Source of the DNA: Parvicella tangerina
Lineage (GTDB): Bacteria; Bacteroidota; Bacteroidia; Flavobacteriales_D; Parvicellaceae
Direction of reading: 5' to 3'
DNA length: 64,000 nt
Assembly (NCBI RefSeq): GCF_907165195.1
Contig: NZ_OU015584.1
Location: 434,001 to 498,000, forward strand
Shown here piece by piece: positions 51,559 through 60,671 of the stretch. Both the position numbers and the translations under genes were made by a program. The notes beneath the pieces are model-generated. The model saw only the letters and a list, made by a program, of their open reading frames with translations. It was not told the origin of the DNA and did not search any database. Position 1 is the first letter of the stretch, and every line of letters starts with the position of its first letter.

Positions 51559-54500
51559 TAGTATCGCTTTAACGCTACCTCCATCACGGTTTCTATGATT
51601 GAATCAATTGTGTCAAATGGCAATTCTATTCCCTCATTCCGTAAATCATATAGGTAGTCCTCCATAGTCTGCTTCATCCTGTTTTGGATATCTACCTTTC
51701 TGTCCCAATCAACTATTTTATTGGCGTTAATGATGTCGTCCAAGCGAATTCCTATCTCAGCACTTTTTTCATCAGTTGCTTTGATTTCTTCATTTACAAT
51801 CCTGTAAAAAGCCTTGGCAACATCTCTGTTCTTAAGAATTTCTGGTTCCTTATCATCTGAACGAGTTTGAACCTTCTGCATGATATCCGTCACAGACTTT
51901 AAGTATTCTGCTTCTGAAAGCCTCTTTTCTTTGAAGGCATCTATGGCCTCCTGAAGCAGCTTGGAAAACTTCTTGTAGAATACTGGATCTTCCTCCATGT
52001 TGGCTGTAATGGTTTTGGCAGTTCTACTGGCAATCATATCCGCACGAGCAGCTTTACCTTCCACCTTCTCAACCTCCTTTTGAAATTCTTCTTGATTGAA
52101 TATATCTACCTGTTCCGTTACCTGAATTACTTCATCAGAAGATATATGGGTATCTATAAGCTTCTGTATCTGTTTTTCATACTGTTTATAATCTATTTCC
52201 TCTGAGTAACGTTGCTTCACCGAGACCCTTAGCTTTAAGAAGAATTTAACGTCTTCCTTGTATTGATTGATTTTCTTTTCTGGTGTGTCTCTCGCAAATT
52301 CCAATGTAGACAGAGCCAGTTTTAAAGTTCTGGCAAATGCAGATAGGCGGTCATAGAAATCATCCCGGACATCTTTCTCTCCAAGCAGCAGTTCGTAAGC
52401 TTCTTCATCCCTTCTGTTTTCAATTGTTTTGAATAAATCCCAAAGGTGTGAATGTCGTTCAGCCAGCTTTTCTACCTCTTCTTTTACGTTTATCATTGTC
52501 CCAGCCAAATCTTCTTCATCAAATTCAGAAAGAGAGCTGTAGGTAGTTAGCGCTTTGTCAAGGTCACCGAGGATACCATAGTAATCAATGATGTAGCCGA
52601 AATCTTTTCCTTCAAACAATCTGTTCACCCTGGCTATTGCTTGAAGCAAGGTGTGTTCTCTGAGTGAACGACAGATGTACAGAACTGTATTTCTTGGCGC
52701 ATCAAAACCCGTAAGTAGTTTGTCAACCACGATAATAACCTCAGGGTGGTCATCATTCTTAAAAGAGTTGATAATACTCTTGTTGTACTGCCTTTCTGTG
52801 CCGTACTTCTTCATCATAATGTCCCAAAACTCCTGAACCTTATCATTGGTCTTTTTGTAGATGTCCTCATGTCCTTCCCGGGTATCTGGGGGAGAAATAA
52901 TAACTTCACTGGTGATGAGTCCAATATCATCCAAATAGCTTTTGTACTTTAATGCCGCTTCTTTGGATGGTGCTGTGACCTGCCCCTTATATGGCGTTCC
53001 TTGCCAGTTTTCTTTATAATGCAATGAAATATCCCATGCTGTTCGAAGAATCTTCTGGTCAGCTTCATTCAATTGGTCGGCTCTACTGAATTTCTTTTTG
53101 AGGTCAGCTCTTTGGTAATCGTTGAGTGGCTCAGACACCATATCAAAATAGGTGTCAATGGTCTTTTGGTTTACCTCTTGAACTACGTGCCTTCCTTCAT
53201 AAAGAAGTGGGACAACTGCTTTGTCATCTACTGCCTGATCAATTGTGTACTTATCTATAATGCCTCCGAATTTGGCCGCAGTGTTCTTGTCCTTTTTCAT
53301 CAAAGGAGTACCTGTTAAACCAATGTAACAAGCATTTGGAAAGGCTTTTTGCATTTTAATATTTGCCTCACCATAGTGACTCCGGTGGCTTTCGTCTACC
53401 AGAACAAAAATTTCTGTGGACTCATCTTCTGCTTTACTTCTTTTTACCGCAGCTTCAAATTTTTGAACTAATGTGGTAATAATGGAAGCTTTATCTTCCT
53501 TGATAAGTTCGGTAAGATGCTTTCCGGTCTTGGCCTGAACGGGTTCCATATCACAAGCATCAAATGTCTTGTAGATTTGGTCGTCAAGGTCAATTCTGTC
53601 TGTAACAAGCACTATGCGTGGGTTTCGAATCGACTCCTCTAAAGCAATGGCTTTGGCCAGCATTACCATGGTTAAAGATTTTCCGCTTCCTTGTGTGTGC
53701 CAAATAACCCCGCCTTGTCTCTTGCCGTCTTCGAAATGACGTACACGGTGGAGGGCATTTTTCACCGCAAAATATTGCTGATACCTAGCTACCTTTTTAG
53801 TGCCATTATCGAAAAGCGTAAACTGATAAATGAGCTCTAGAAGTCTTTCTTTGTTACAAAGAGAGTAGAGCAACTTGTCTTGTTCAGTTATCTTCAAATG
53901 CGCCTTCTCAAGCTCGTCAAAGTAACCACGAACATACTTAAATCGACCAGCAAATAATCGTTCCTTCCAATGACCATTCAGTGGTGTATTTTTTAGTCCT
54001 TCCAATTCGTTGTAGTCGTCATTTTGCTCTTTCCATTTAGACCAGAACTCTGCAGGAGTTCCCGTAGTTCCATACCATGCATCATTTGTGGCCAATGATA
54101 GTAATAGCTGTGAATAGATGAATAAGCCCGGTATTTCATCTTCATGTTGATTACGTAACTGCTGAGAAATAGCCTGTTCAAAAGGCTTCTTATTGTCACC
54201 TGATTTTAGGTCTGGCCTTTTGCATTCAATAACAACCAAAGGAATTCCGTTTACAAACAATACAATATCCGGCCTCCTTGTTTGGTGGCTTGATGACCTT
54301 TCAACCGGGAATTCTTCAGCTACGTGAAATACATTGTTGTGCGGATTCTTCCAATCAATATAATCTAAAGTGAAACTCTTTTTGTCCCCTCCAATGGTTT
54401 CTTCAAAACTCTTACCAAGAGATAACAGCTCGTACACCTTCTCATTGGTAATAATCAACCCATCCTTTAATGGAAAGTCCTTGAGTGCTTGAATAGCATG

Positions 54501-54725
54501 GAATACATTGTTCGTGCTGAATTTATATTCTTGTCCTCTGAAATCAATTGTATTGATCTTGTGTAACTGTTTTTCTAAAACATCTTCAAGAATGACATTG
54601 GAGAGCCTCTCTCTTCTTTCTACCTCCAACTGTTCAGGAGAAAGGTATTCAAACCCCATTTTAATGAGCAACTGTAGTGCTGGGATTTGAGATATATGGT
54701 CTTCTAAAAATGATGGTGTCTTCAT
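51558..54725 (-). CDS. hsdR: Type I restriction enzyme R subunit (HsdR)
   Basis: A 1055-residue HsdR of normal length. The nuclease domain has Asp153 and the E-x-K pair in VVIECKRPD (167-169). The superfamily 2 translocase motor has Walker A HTQGSGKS (about 344-351), the DExH-type box LVDESHRSHYG and ITGTP-like GLTGTPLMKKD, plus later motifs GFDAPRNTVLYICRSLREHTLLQAIARVNR. It cuts DNA after ATP-driven translocation when HsdM/HsdS find an unmodified site. All core motifs are intact. Its ATG overlaps the stop of the SMODS nucleotidyltransferase by 4 bp, so it is translationally coupled to CBASS-like genes. Confidence 0.95.
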   Translation of the reverse strand: MKTPSFLEDHISQIPALQLLIKMGFEYLSPEQLEVERRERLSNVILEDVLEKQLHKINTIDFRGQEYKFSTNNVFHAIQALKDFPLKDGLIITNEKVYELLSLGKSFEETIGGDKKSFTLDYIDWKNPHNNVFHVAEEFPVERSSSHQTRRPDIVLFVNGIPLVVIECKRPDLKSGDNKKPFEQAISQQLRNQHEDEIPGLFIYSQLLLSLATNDAWYGTTGTPAEFWSKWKEQNDDYNELEGLKNTPLNGHWKERLFAGRFKYVRGYFDELEKAHLKITEQDKLLYSLCNKERLLELIYQFTLFDNGTKKVARYQQYFAVKNALHRVRHFEDGKRQGGVIWHTQGSGKSLTMVMLAKAIALEESIRNPRIVLVTDRIDLDDQIYKTFDACDMEPVQAKTGKHLTELIKEDKASIITTLVQKFEAAVKRSKAEDESTEIFVLVDESHRSHYGEANIKMQKAFPNACYIGLTGTPLMKKDKNTAAKFGGIIDKYTIDQAVDDKAVVPLLYEGRHVVQEVNQKTIDTYFDMVSEPLNDYQRADLKKKFSRADQLNEADQKILRTAWDISLHYKENWQGTPYKGQVTAPSKEAALKYKSYLDDIGLITSEVIISPPDTREGHEDIYKKTNDKVQEFWDIMMKKYGTERQYNKSIINSFKNDDHPEVIIVVDKLLTGFDAPRNTVLYICRSLREHTLLQAIARVNRLFEGKDFGYIIDYYGILGDLDKALTTYSSLSEFDEEDLAGTMINVKEEVEKLAERHSHLWDLFKTIENRRDEEAYELLLGEKDVRDDFYDRLSAFARTLKLALSTLEFARDTPEKKINQYKEDVKFFLKLRVSVKQRYSEEIDYKQYEKQIQKLIDTHISSDEVIQVTEQVDIFNQEEFQKEVEKVEGKAARADMIASRTAKTITANMEEDPVFYKKFSKLLQEAIDAFKEKRLSEAEYLKSVTDIMQKVQTRSDDKEPEILKNRDVAKAFYRIVNEEIKATDEKSAEIGIRLDDIINANKIVDWDRKVDIQNRMKQTMEDYLYDLRNEGIELPFDTIDSIIETVMEVALKRY

Positions 54726-55516
54726 ATTGGTAATATTTTGTGAAGACGTTGTTTAGCTTTCGATAAATCATTGCGTCTCTGATACTCTCGCACCCAATCG
54801 ACATTATTATGAAGCGTTTGGACTTTGGAGTTTTGGAAGGTTGTTCCTCCCCAAGAGCTTAATGATTTACATGCAGCAAAAAACGCATCTTCAATCGAGT
54901 TGTTAAAAAACCACCAAACATTTTCTATCACATGCTTTTCTAATAAATAAGAATCAAATGGTTGTCCATTATTAGCGTTCCAACATTTAATTAACCTTAA
55001 TACCGGCTTGACAATACTACCGTGAGTGGTATTCTTGGAGACAACCGTATTTGTAAATGAATGGGGTTCAGTGGACATCCAGTTGTTATTTATATCAGGG
55101 ATATAATAGCTTGTTATTAGGAAGGATGTTTTCTTCGTTGGAATTAAATCGAATGTGATATGTTTCATATCCACTCTTACCGTTGGAAAATCTTTTTGAA
55201 TTTGAGATCGACTATACTTTTTTTCAGCGAAACCCTTTAGCCATGTTCGATATGTTTCGGGTGTGTTTTGAAGTCGCTCATGATCAAATATTATCATGAT
55301 GTCGACATCTGAATTAGAATTATATTTTCTGGGTAAGGTAGTATCTCTATTCCATGATCCAAAAACCTCTACTTCCAGAATATCTTTTCCAAAATATTCG
55401 TTCAGCCATTTCTGAATCGTAATAACCGATCCATTGATAGCTGTTCGCTCGTAGCTCCCATGGCTTATGTAATAAGATGAAGCTAGACTGTTCATGTATG
55501 TATTGAGACTAACCAT
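54722..55516 (-). CDS. SMODS-family CD-NTase (oligonucleotide second-messenger synthase)
   Basis: A 264-residue nucleotidyltransferase of the SMODS group. The G-S motif is at residues 53-54 (EVFGSWNRDTTLP), metal-binding Asp70 and Asp72 lie in NSDVDIMIIF, and a third Asp123 in HITFDLIP. The C-terminal helical domain includes NIKPVLRLIK-like IVKPVLRLIKCWNANNG and FDSYLLEKHVIE. Catalytic residues are intact. Such enzymes make cyclic di- or trinucleotides that activate a partner effector. Its start overlaps the 4-TM gene by 8 bp and its stop overlaps hsdR by 4 bp. Confidence 0.87.
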   Translation of the reverse strand: MVSLNTYMNSLASSYYISHGSYERTAINGSVITIQKWLNEYFGKDILEVEVFGSWNRDTTLPRKYNSNSDVDIMIIFDHERLQNTPETYRTWLKGFAEKKYSRSQIQKDFPTVRVDMKHITFDLIPTKKTSFLITSYYIPDINNNWMSTEPHSFTNTVVSKNTTHGSIVKPVLRLIKCWNANNGQPFDSYLLEKHVIENVWWFFNNSIEDAFFAACKSLSSWGGTTFQNSKVQTLHNNVDWVREYQRRNDLSKAKQRLHKILPI

Positions 55517-56288
55517 TTTTTATAGCGTATTTTACCTTAATATCCTGCCATTCCTTCTCCAATCGTTTATTATTCCTTTTAAAGATTTTGTCATCTAATA
55601 GAATCATACCCCAAGCAAGGTTGGTTTCATATTCAGTGAAATTCTTCATTATTACTGAATCAGTCTGTCCGTCACTAGAAAAGAAGTTCTGCATGTTTTC
55701 TAGGATGCGTTCGTTTCTCTGAACAAACAATAAGAGTTTAATAAAATCGCCCAGTACATAGGCTGAAAACATGAACTGTAATATTGGGAGAGCAGCAGGA
55801 CTATTGTTCAAACCATAAATTGCCATTGATATGAACACCATTAAAAACACACCTGATTTAATAAGGTATTTCGGTCTCATTTTTCTAGAGACATTCGTTG
55901 TAAAAAACACATTTTGAAACAAATTCACCCCCAACTTAAAGATCCCAGGGTTAATCTCATCATTAGTATAGTATTCTTCCGAGTTCCTTATTGAGAATTG
56001 AGATCCAAATGAATTATCTATCAAATCTCTTCTTCTTTTGGTTTCGGCTAGGGGATACATGTAAAAATCCTTAATTGCTGTTATAACAAATCCAAGAATC
56101 AGAAGTATGATGTTGGCTATCTCAATTGGCTCTGAAACCGTTCTAGTAATTCCTTTATCCAATCCAGCTTGATCAAGTCCAAAAGGCGTTAATGACAAAG
56201 CAAAAACTATCCAGATTATAATAACGTTAGTCTTATCTAACCTTAACACCCATGTAAAGGCATCAAATTGTGGTGTGTATTTAGCCAT
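55509..56288 (-). CDS. Four-TM protein, candidate CBASS pore-forming effector
   Basis: A 259-residue membrane protein with segments at about 20-38, 58-76, 141-160 and 164-188. There is a cytoplasmic loop of about 65 residues between TM2 and TM3 (KRRRDLIDNSFGSQFSIRNSEEYY) and a soluble C-terminal region of about 70 residues. Topology and position next to a SMODS nucleotidyltransferase fit the SMODS-associated 4-TM (S-4TM) effector class, which is thought to permeabilise the membrane when it senses a cyclic nucleotide. The family match is by topology and a few motifs, not by alignment. ATG 56288 is preferred over GTG 56315. Confidence 0.65.
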   Translation of the reverse strand: MAKYTPQFDAFTWVLRLDKTNVIIIWIVFALSLTPFGLDQAGLDKGITRTVSEPIEIANIILLILGFVITAIKDFYMYPLAETKRRRDLIDNSFGSQFSIRNSEEYYTNDEINPGIFKLGVNLFQNVFFTTNVSRKMRPKYLIKSGVFLMVFISMAIYGLNNSPAALPILQFMFSAYVLGDFIKLLLFVQRNERILENMQNFFSSDGQTDSVIMKNFTEYETNLAWGMILLDDKIFKRNNKRLEKEWQDIKVKYAIKNG

Positions 56289-57471
56289 TTTGTGCTGATT
56301 TAAATCTATTTTCACCCTTGAATAACCTCTGCATCAAACCTTTTTTTTGTTTTTTAATCAGATTTAATTGTTCTTTTACAATTCTCAATTCAGTATTTAA
56401 TCCTGTCAAAATTTTTAAAATCTCTTTCTGCCTATTAAGATTTGGAATATTAAACTCAAATTCACTGTATTGCGAGATCCAATGTCGCCTATGAGCGATT
56501 GGCTTATAATTCTTTACCTGCATAGCTTCGTATATAAACTCCAAATCGACTAGGTCACTTTTAGGGTACAGAATTTTAGCAGCAGAAGATTTGAGTTTGA
56601 AAGGAAAGCTGACAAGTTTACTTGAAGTAGTAAAGTCATCAAATAAAATTATTTTGTTTTTGGGTGTGTAAACTCCCTCCTGTTCATCAGTATATCCAAG
56701 GATAAAGGTTTTACCTGCAGTCAACACAGGTGTTTTAAATTGATCGGAGTAATTAGTGTCAGAGACCAAATAATCATTTGGTTGTTCGTAACCCAAAACC
56801 TCTTTTAACTTAATAGTTCTCCAATCTTCCCTATTTCCCCAAGAATCAAAATCCTTGTTTATTAAATTCTCCGCTATGATTTTTTTTTGGGTTTCAAGTT
56901 TTGAAATAAGGCTTCTGTTTTTTCGTATTGCTTTATCCCAAGTCGTAAGCACCTCGGAAATTCTCACCTGTTCGTCATAACCTGGAACTGGAATCAGCAA
57001 TTCAGCAAAGTTCTTTCGTCCTAGTGTCTTGTTTCTACCAGCTCCTCCGGGAGAAGCAACGCCTAAAAGGTATTTGCCTCTCGGTGTATTGAAGTAATTT
57101 GTAATAAAATCAAGATTTAGAATTCCTCGTTTTGGTTGATACATTGGAAACCTATGAGAAGCAATAAACCCTGACTCGTTGAGGGTGGTTTTTGCAACAG
57201 CTTGTTCCCAAGCAAATACAATATTTACAATGAAACAGTGGGGCTCAACCTTAAAGACTCTTTTATTTCCTAAATCAGCACCTTTAATTGCATCCTTATA
57301 AAAGATTCCTTTCCCGTGCGACCTTACACCGATTTCACGATATTTTTCATTCGGTTTTGGATCAATAGGTTTTTTAATTGGTGTCATACAATCTTCAACC
57401 TTAAGTACCTTCCAATCCTCAGGAATATATCCGATTTTTGTCTTTTTATATCCTTTTTTATCTCCGATCAT
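56281..57471 (-). CDS. hsdS: Type I restriction specificity subunit (HsdS)
   Basis: A 396-residue HsdS with two target-recognition domains. TRD1 (about 10-165) begins KTKIGYIPEDWKVLKVEDC and ends at the conserved helix (EQVRISEVLTTWDKAIRKNRSLISKLETQKKIIAENL). TRD2 (about 215-365) begins WRTIKLKEVLGYEQP and ends with a second helix (RQKEILKILTGLNTELRIVKEQLNLIKKQKKGLMQRLF). It determines the recognition sequence for HsdM and HsdR. It is flanked on both sides by CBASS-like genes, overlapping the E2-like gene by 14 bp and the 4-TM gene by 8 bp. Confidence 0.93.
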   Translation of the reverse strand: MIGDKKGYKKTKIGYIPEDWKVLKVEDCMTPIKKPIDPKPNEKYREIGVRSHGKGIFYKDAIKGADLGNKRVFKVEPHCFIVNIVFAWEQAVAKTTLNESGFIASHRFPMYQPKRGILNLDFITNYFNTPRGKYLLGVASPGGAGRNKTLGRKNFAELLIPVPGYDEQVRISEVLTTWDKAIRKNRSLISKLETQKKIIAENLINKDFDSWGNREDWRTIKLKEVLGYEQPNDYLVSDTNYSDQFKTPVLTAGKTFILGYTDEQEGVYTPKNKIILFDDFTTSSKLVSFPFKLKSSAAKILYPKSDLVDLEFIYEAMQVKNYKPIAHRRHWISQYSEFEFNIPNLNRQKEILKILTGLNTELRIVKEQLNLIKKQKKGLMQRLFKGENRFKSAQNG

Positions 57472-57958
57472 GCTTTGGTTTCTTTTTGGCTTCGCCTAGA
57501 ATTTCATCATTTCCAGACTGTTTTTCCTTTAGTTTTTTTTCGGCAATATTTTCATGCTCAATTCCACCTCCTAGCCAATTTCCTGTTGCCACCCATAATT
57601 CATAATGAATCAACCATTCACATGCCCACGGGATTAACGTTTGAACATATAGCATACTTACATCCCATTCATTGTCTACGGGGTAATAGAGGCATAGTCG
57701 TTGTTCTGGAGTACTGTAAACATGTGGCAATCTGGTTTTTCCGGGAGCAAGAGGTAATGGTTTAGGTGAAAGCACATAAACCTTTGCTCCTTTATTCCTG
57801 ATGTAGTGTAATTTAAGGGTATAACTTCCACTCAACGGTGATGGCGTAATATTATGCTCCCAGACAATTTCATCCTCACCATAGCGAATAATCTTACACC
57901 CCGGAAAGTATGATTTAAGGGTTCCTTCTTGTATTATGAGCGAAGCCCTCTTAGCCAT
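57458..57958 (-). CDS. Prokaryotic E2-like (ubiquitin-conjugating fold) protein of CBASS type
   Basis: A 166-residue protein. The core LPHVYSTPEQRLCLYYPVDNEW...TLIPWACEWLIHYELWVATGNWLGGGIEH carries Cys89 in R-L-C-L-Y-Y-P, the position of the candidate E2 catalytic cysteine. It is the pattern of short E2-only partners encoded after CD-NTases in type II-short CBASS. These attach the CD-NTase C-terminus to other molecules and raise its activity. It overlaps the CD-NTase stop by 8 bp. The C-terminus is Lys/Glu-rich. No E1, JAB or HORMA gene is present. The call rests on motif recognition and neighbourhood. Confidence 0.78.
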   Translation of the reverse strand: MAKRASLIIQEGTLKSYFPGCKIIRYGEDEIVWEHNITPSPLSGSYTLKLHYIRNKGAKVYVLSPKPLPLAPGKTRLPHVYSTPEQRLCLYYPVDNEWDVSMLYVQTLIPWACEWLIHYELWVATGNWLGGGIEHENIAEKKLKEKQSGNDEILGEAKKKPKHDRR

Positions 57959-59171
57959 TTTTTTTTCCGAAATTTTGGTGTTGTTTCACACTTGTTCTCC
58001 CTGTTGACCCCAATAAGCCTGTGCCAGCTGCCATTTTCAGATTTCCGCTTTCTCTTTGCTCAAGTAATGAATCTCCATAATTGCTGAAAGCTTTTATGAC
58101 ATCTTTGTTTCCAAAGGATTTTTCAAGAGATTCTTGGATGTTGTGTAGACCAGATTTCGATATCGCATTGGTAATATCTACTTTGGCTTTTTCTAGCCAT
58201 TCGTAAAAAATTTCTTCCCTCTTAGGATACTCTGCCCACATGTCCGCAAAGTTTTCTTCAGGGTTCACTGGGTTTTCTACACACCTAATCAATCTATTAT
58301 GCTTTTCACTGTACTTTTCGGAGATATGAGATTTCATGTTATCAAGCACCTGAAGTAGCGCATCATAAATGTTGTCTTCCTGACTATATGCTTTCGCTGC
58401 CAATGTTGTAATTATGATTGATACAGGTTTGTTATCATCATTCATGAACATTATATCTCTATGTCGCTTTAGTATTTGTATAGCACGCTGTAGTGGTGTT
58501 TTGACTCTCCAGTCAGGAACTTCTTCAATTTTCATTTTTACACTTTCTGCAAACATTTTTCTTTTGTTCTCAAATGTTTGTATTTGAAGCTTGAACCATT
58601 CAGCATATCCTACAGGATTTGCTTTGGGCCAATTTTCGTGATCGTTAGAATCATAATATTCACTTTCATTGTCAGTTGTTCTTAAAGCGGACTGCCATAG
58701 GTTTTCTGCCATGTGCTCAGAAAACAATTTTCGTCTCATGCTATCTGGTACGGCTGGAATAATATCCATTAAGAATCTTGTTCCATCAGCATATTTAAGT
58801 GTCCAGCAAAATTGACTTTCTGGTTGAAGCATTCGCTTATAATCAGCATTGTTTTTCAAACGATTTCCAACCGAATGTTTGATGTTTCTTTGCGTATAAT
58901 GAGTTGGTGCTTCATTTAGTTTACACACCAGATCAATATCATAAGTGTCAGTATCGTCTAATGGACGTATCATTGTCCCTAATCGAAACGACCCTTGTGG
59001 AAGAACCTCAGGAGTATATGGCGCTAATGGAGATCCTTCTTTCTGAAGCCAATTTCCAACCGCCTTATATCGGTTTTCAGCTTCAGTATATTGTGATTCT
59101 GTCAAATCCAAAGTCTCAACTAAGTGGCCGAGTATGTCATTGTATTGATTTTTTGCTGCTTCTGTAATCAT
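57951..59171 (-). CDS. CD-NTase (CBASS cyclic nucleotide synthase)
   Basis: A 406-residue cGAS/DncV-like nucleotidyltransferase. The G-S motif is at residues 60-61 (LPQGSFRLGTMIRP), Asp78 and Asp80 lie in YDIDLVCKL, and a third Asp136 in FLMDIIPAVP, so all catalytic residues are present. A helical C-terminal domain follows. The tail (MAAGTGLLGSTGRTSVKQH to NFGKKNG) is flexible and ends in Gly, as expected for a CD-NTase modified at its C-terminus by a Cap2/E2-type enzyme. The E2-like gene overlaps its stop. It starts 9 bp after hsdM. The nucleotide product cannot be predicted from here. Confidence 0.88.
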   Translation of the reverse strand: MITEAAKNQYNDILGHLVETLDLTESQYTEAENRYKAVGNWLQKEGSPLAPYTPEVLPQGSFRLGTMIRPLDDTDTYDIDLVCKLNEAPTHYTQRNIKHSVGNRLKNNADYKRMLQPESQFCWTLKYADGTRFLMDIIPAVPDSMRRKLFSEHMAENLWQSALRTTDNESEYYDSNDHENWPKANPVGYAEWFKLQIQTFENKRKMFAESVKMKIEEVPDWRVKTPLQRAIQILKRHRDIMFMNDDNKPVSIIITTLAAKAYSQEDNIYDALLQVLDNMKSHISEKYSEKHNRLIRCVENPVNPEENFADMWAEYPKREEIFYEWLEKAKVDITNAISKSGLHNIQESLEKSFGNKDVIKAFSNYGDSLLEQRESGNLKMAAGTGLLGSTGRTSVKQHQNFGKKNG

Positions 59172-59180
59172 AATTTTGTT

Positions 59181-60671
59181 TTAAAACCCTAATTCATCCA
59201 AGTACATATCCATTTGCTTACGCACTTTTGAGAGCTCATCTTCCAGCTCTTTGATTTCACCTCTCAATGCGGAAACATCAATTTCTTCTTCTTCCTCAAA
59301 GGTGTCCACGTAACGCGGAATATTCAGGTTGAACTCATTCTCCTTAAGCTCGTCAAACGACACAACCTGGCTATACTTGTCAATTGATTTAAACCCTTCG
59401 TAGGTCTCCACAATCTTTTTGAGGTCTTCTTCACGTAAACGGTTTTGCTTCTTACCCTCTGCATACTCACTACTGGCGTCAATAAAGAGGACATCATTGG
59501 TTTGTTTACCACGATTAAAAATCAGAATAGCTGCCGGAATTCCCGTACCAAAAAACAGTTGTGCTGGAAGACCGATAACCGCCTCAAGCAGATTTTCTTC
59601 GATTAATTTCTGACGAATTCTGCCTTCGCTGCTCCCTCTAAATAATACACCATGAGGAACAATGACACCTACCTTACCAGTTCCTTCCACAGAACTCTCA
59701 ATCATGTGTGTAATGAAAGCATAGTCAGCCTTACTCTTTGGTGGAGCTCCACGCCAAAATCTGTTGTATCGGTCGTTTTCAGCATTCTCAGCTCCCCATT
59801 TATCCAGTGAAAATGGAGGGTTCGCAACAACCCGGTCAAACTTCATGAGATGGTCGCCTTCGGTTAGCTTAGGATTGTTCAGGGTGTCTCCCCATTCAAT
59901 TTGAGCATTATCCAACTCATGCAGGAACATGTTCATCTTACACAATGCCCATGTACTACCATTGCTCTCTTGTCCATATACAGAGAAATTGGTTGAATCA
60001 ATCTCGCGAGCTACTTTAATCAAAAGGGAGCCAGAACCACAGGCGGGGTCATAAATACGCATTCCTTCTTCGGGCTCTAATAATCGTGCAAGCAATTCGC
60101 TTACTTCTGCTGGCGTGTAAAACTCCCCACCACGCTTACCCGCATCACTGGCAAAATGAGAAATCAGGTATTCGTAGGTGTTACCAATGATGTCTTGATT
60201 CCCTACATGAGAGGGTCTAAAATCCAATTTTTCATTAGAGAAATCCTCTATCAGGTTTTTTAACCTTCTAGCCCTGTCTTTGGTCTCTCCAAGGTTAGAC
60301 TCACTGTTAAAGTCAATGTTTCTGAACACACCATCCAATTTCCCTTTGTTCGCTTCCTCAATGGCGTCAAGGGCTTTATTGATAATCTCGCCAATATTAC
60401 TCTCTCCGCGCTGCTCATAAATATCGTAGTACGTGCATCCATCAGGAATAATAAAACGCTCTCTACTCATGGCGCGGTTTACCCGCTGGTCATCACCATC
60501 ATACTTTTCCGCGTATTGTTCTTTCTTGTCCTTCCATACATCCGAGATGTATTTTAGAAACAAGAACACGAGAATGTAATTTTTATACTCCGCAGGATCT
60601 ACAACACCTCTAAAGGTGTCGCAAGCATTCCAAGCGAGTTGATTGATTTCTTGTTGTGTTACTTTGCTCAT
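59181..60671 (-). CDS. hsdM: Type I DNA methyltransferase subunit (HsdM)
   Basis: A 496-residue HsdM. N-terminal helical domain (about 5-150), SAM-binding motif I IYDPACGSGSLL (207-217) and catalytic NPPF (284-287, in VVANPPFSLDKWG) of N6-adenine methyltransferases, plus GEFYTPAEVSELLARLL before motif I. A C-terminal coiled coil (about 465-490) probably contacts HsdS. Together with HsdS it methylates the host recognition sites. Its start overlaps the preceding unknown gene by 1 bp (TAATG). Confidence 0.95.
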   Translation of the reverse strand: MSKVTQQEINQLAWNACDTFRGVVDPAEYKNYILVFLFLKYISDVWKDKKEQYAEKYDGDDQRVNRAMSRERFIIPDGCTYYDIYEQRGESNIGEIINKALDAIEEANKGKLDGVFRNIDFNSESNLGETKDRARRLKNLIEDFSNEKLDFRPSHVGNQDIIGNTYEYLISHFASDAGKRGGEFYTPAEVSELLARLLEPEEGMRIYDPACGSGSLLIKVAREIDSTNFSVYGQESNGSTWALCKMNMFLHELDNAQIEWGDTLNNPKLTEGDHLMKFDRVVANPPFSLDKWGAENAENDRYNRFWRGAPPKSKADYAFITHMIESSVEGTGKVGVIVPHGVLFRGSSEGRIRQKLIEENLLEAVIGLPAQLFFGTGIPAAILIFNRGKQTNDVLFIDASSEYAEGKKQNRLREEDLKKIVETYEGFKSIDKYSQVVSFDELKENEFNLNIPRYVDTFEEEEEIDVSALRGEIKELEDELSKVRKQMDMYLDELGF

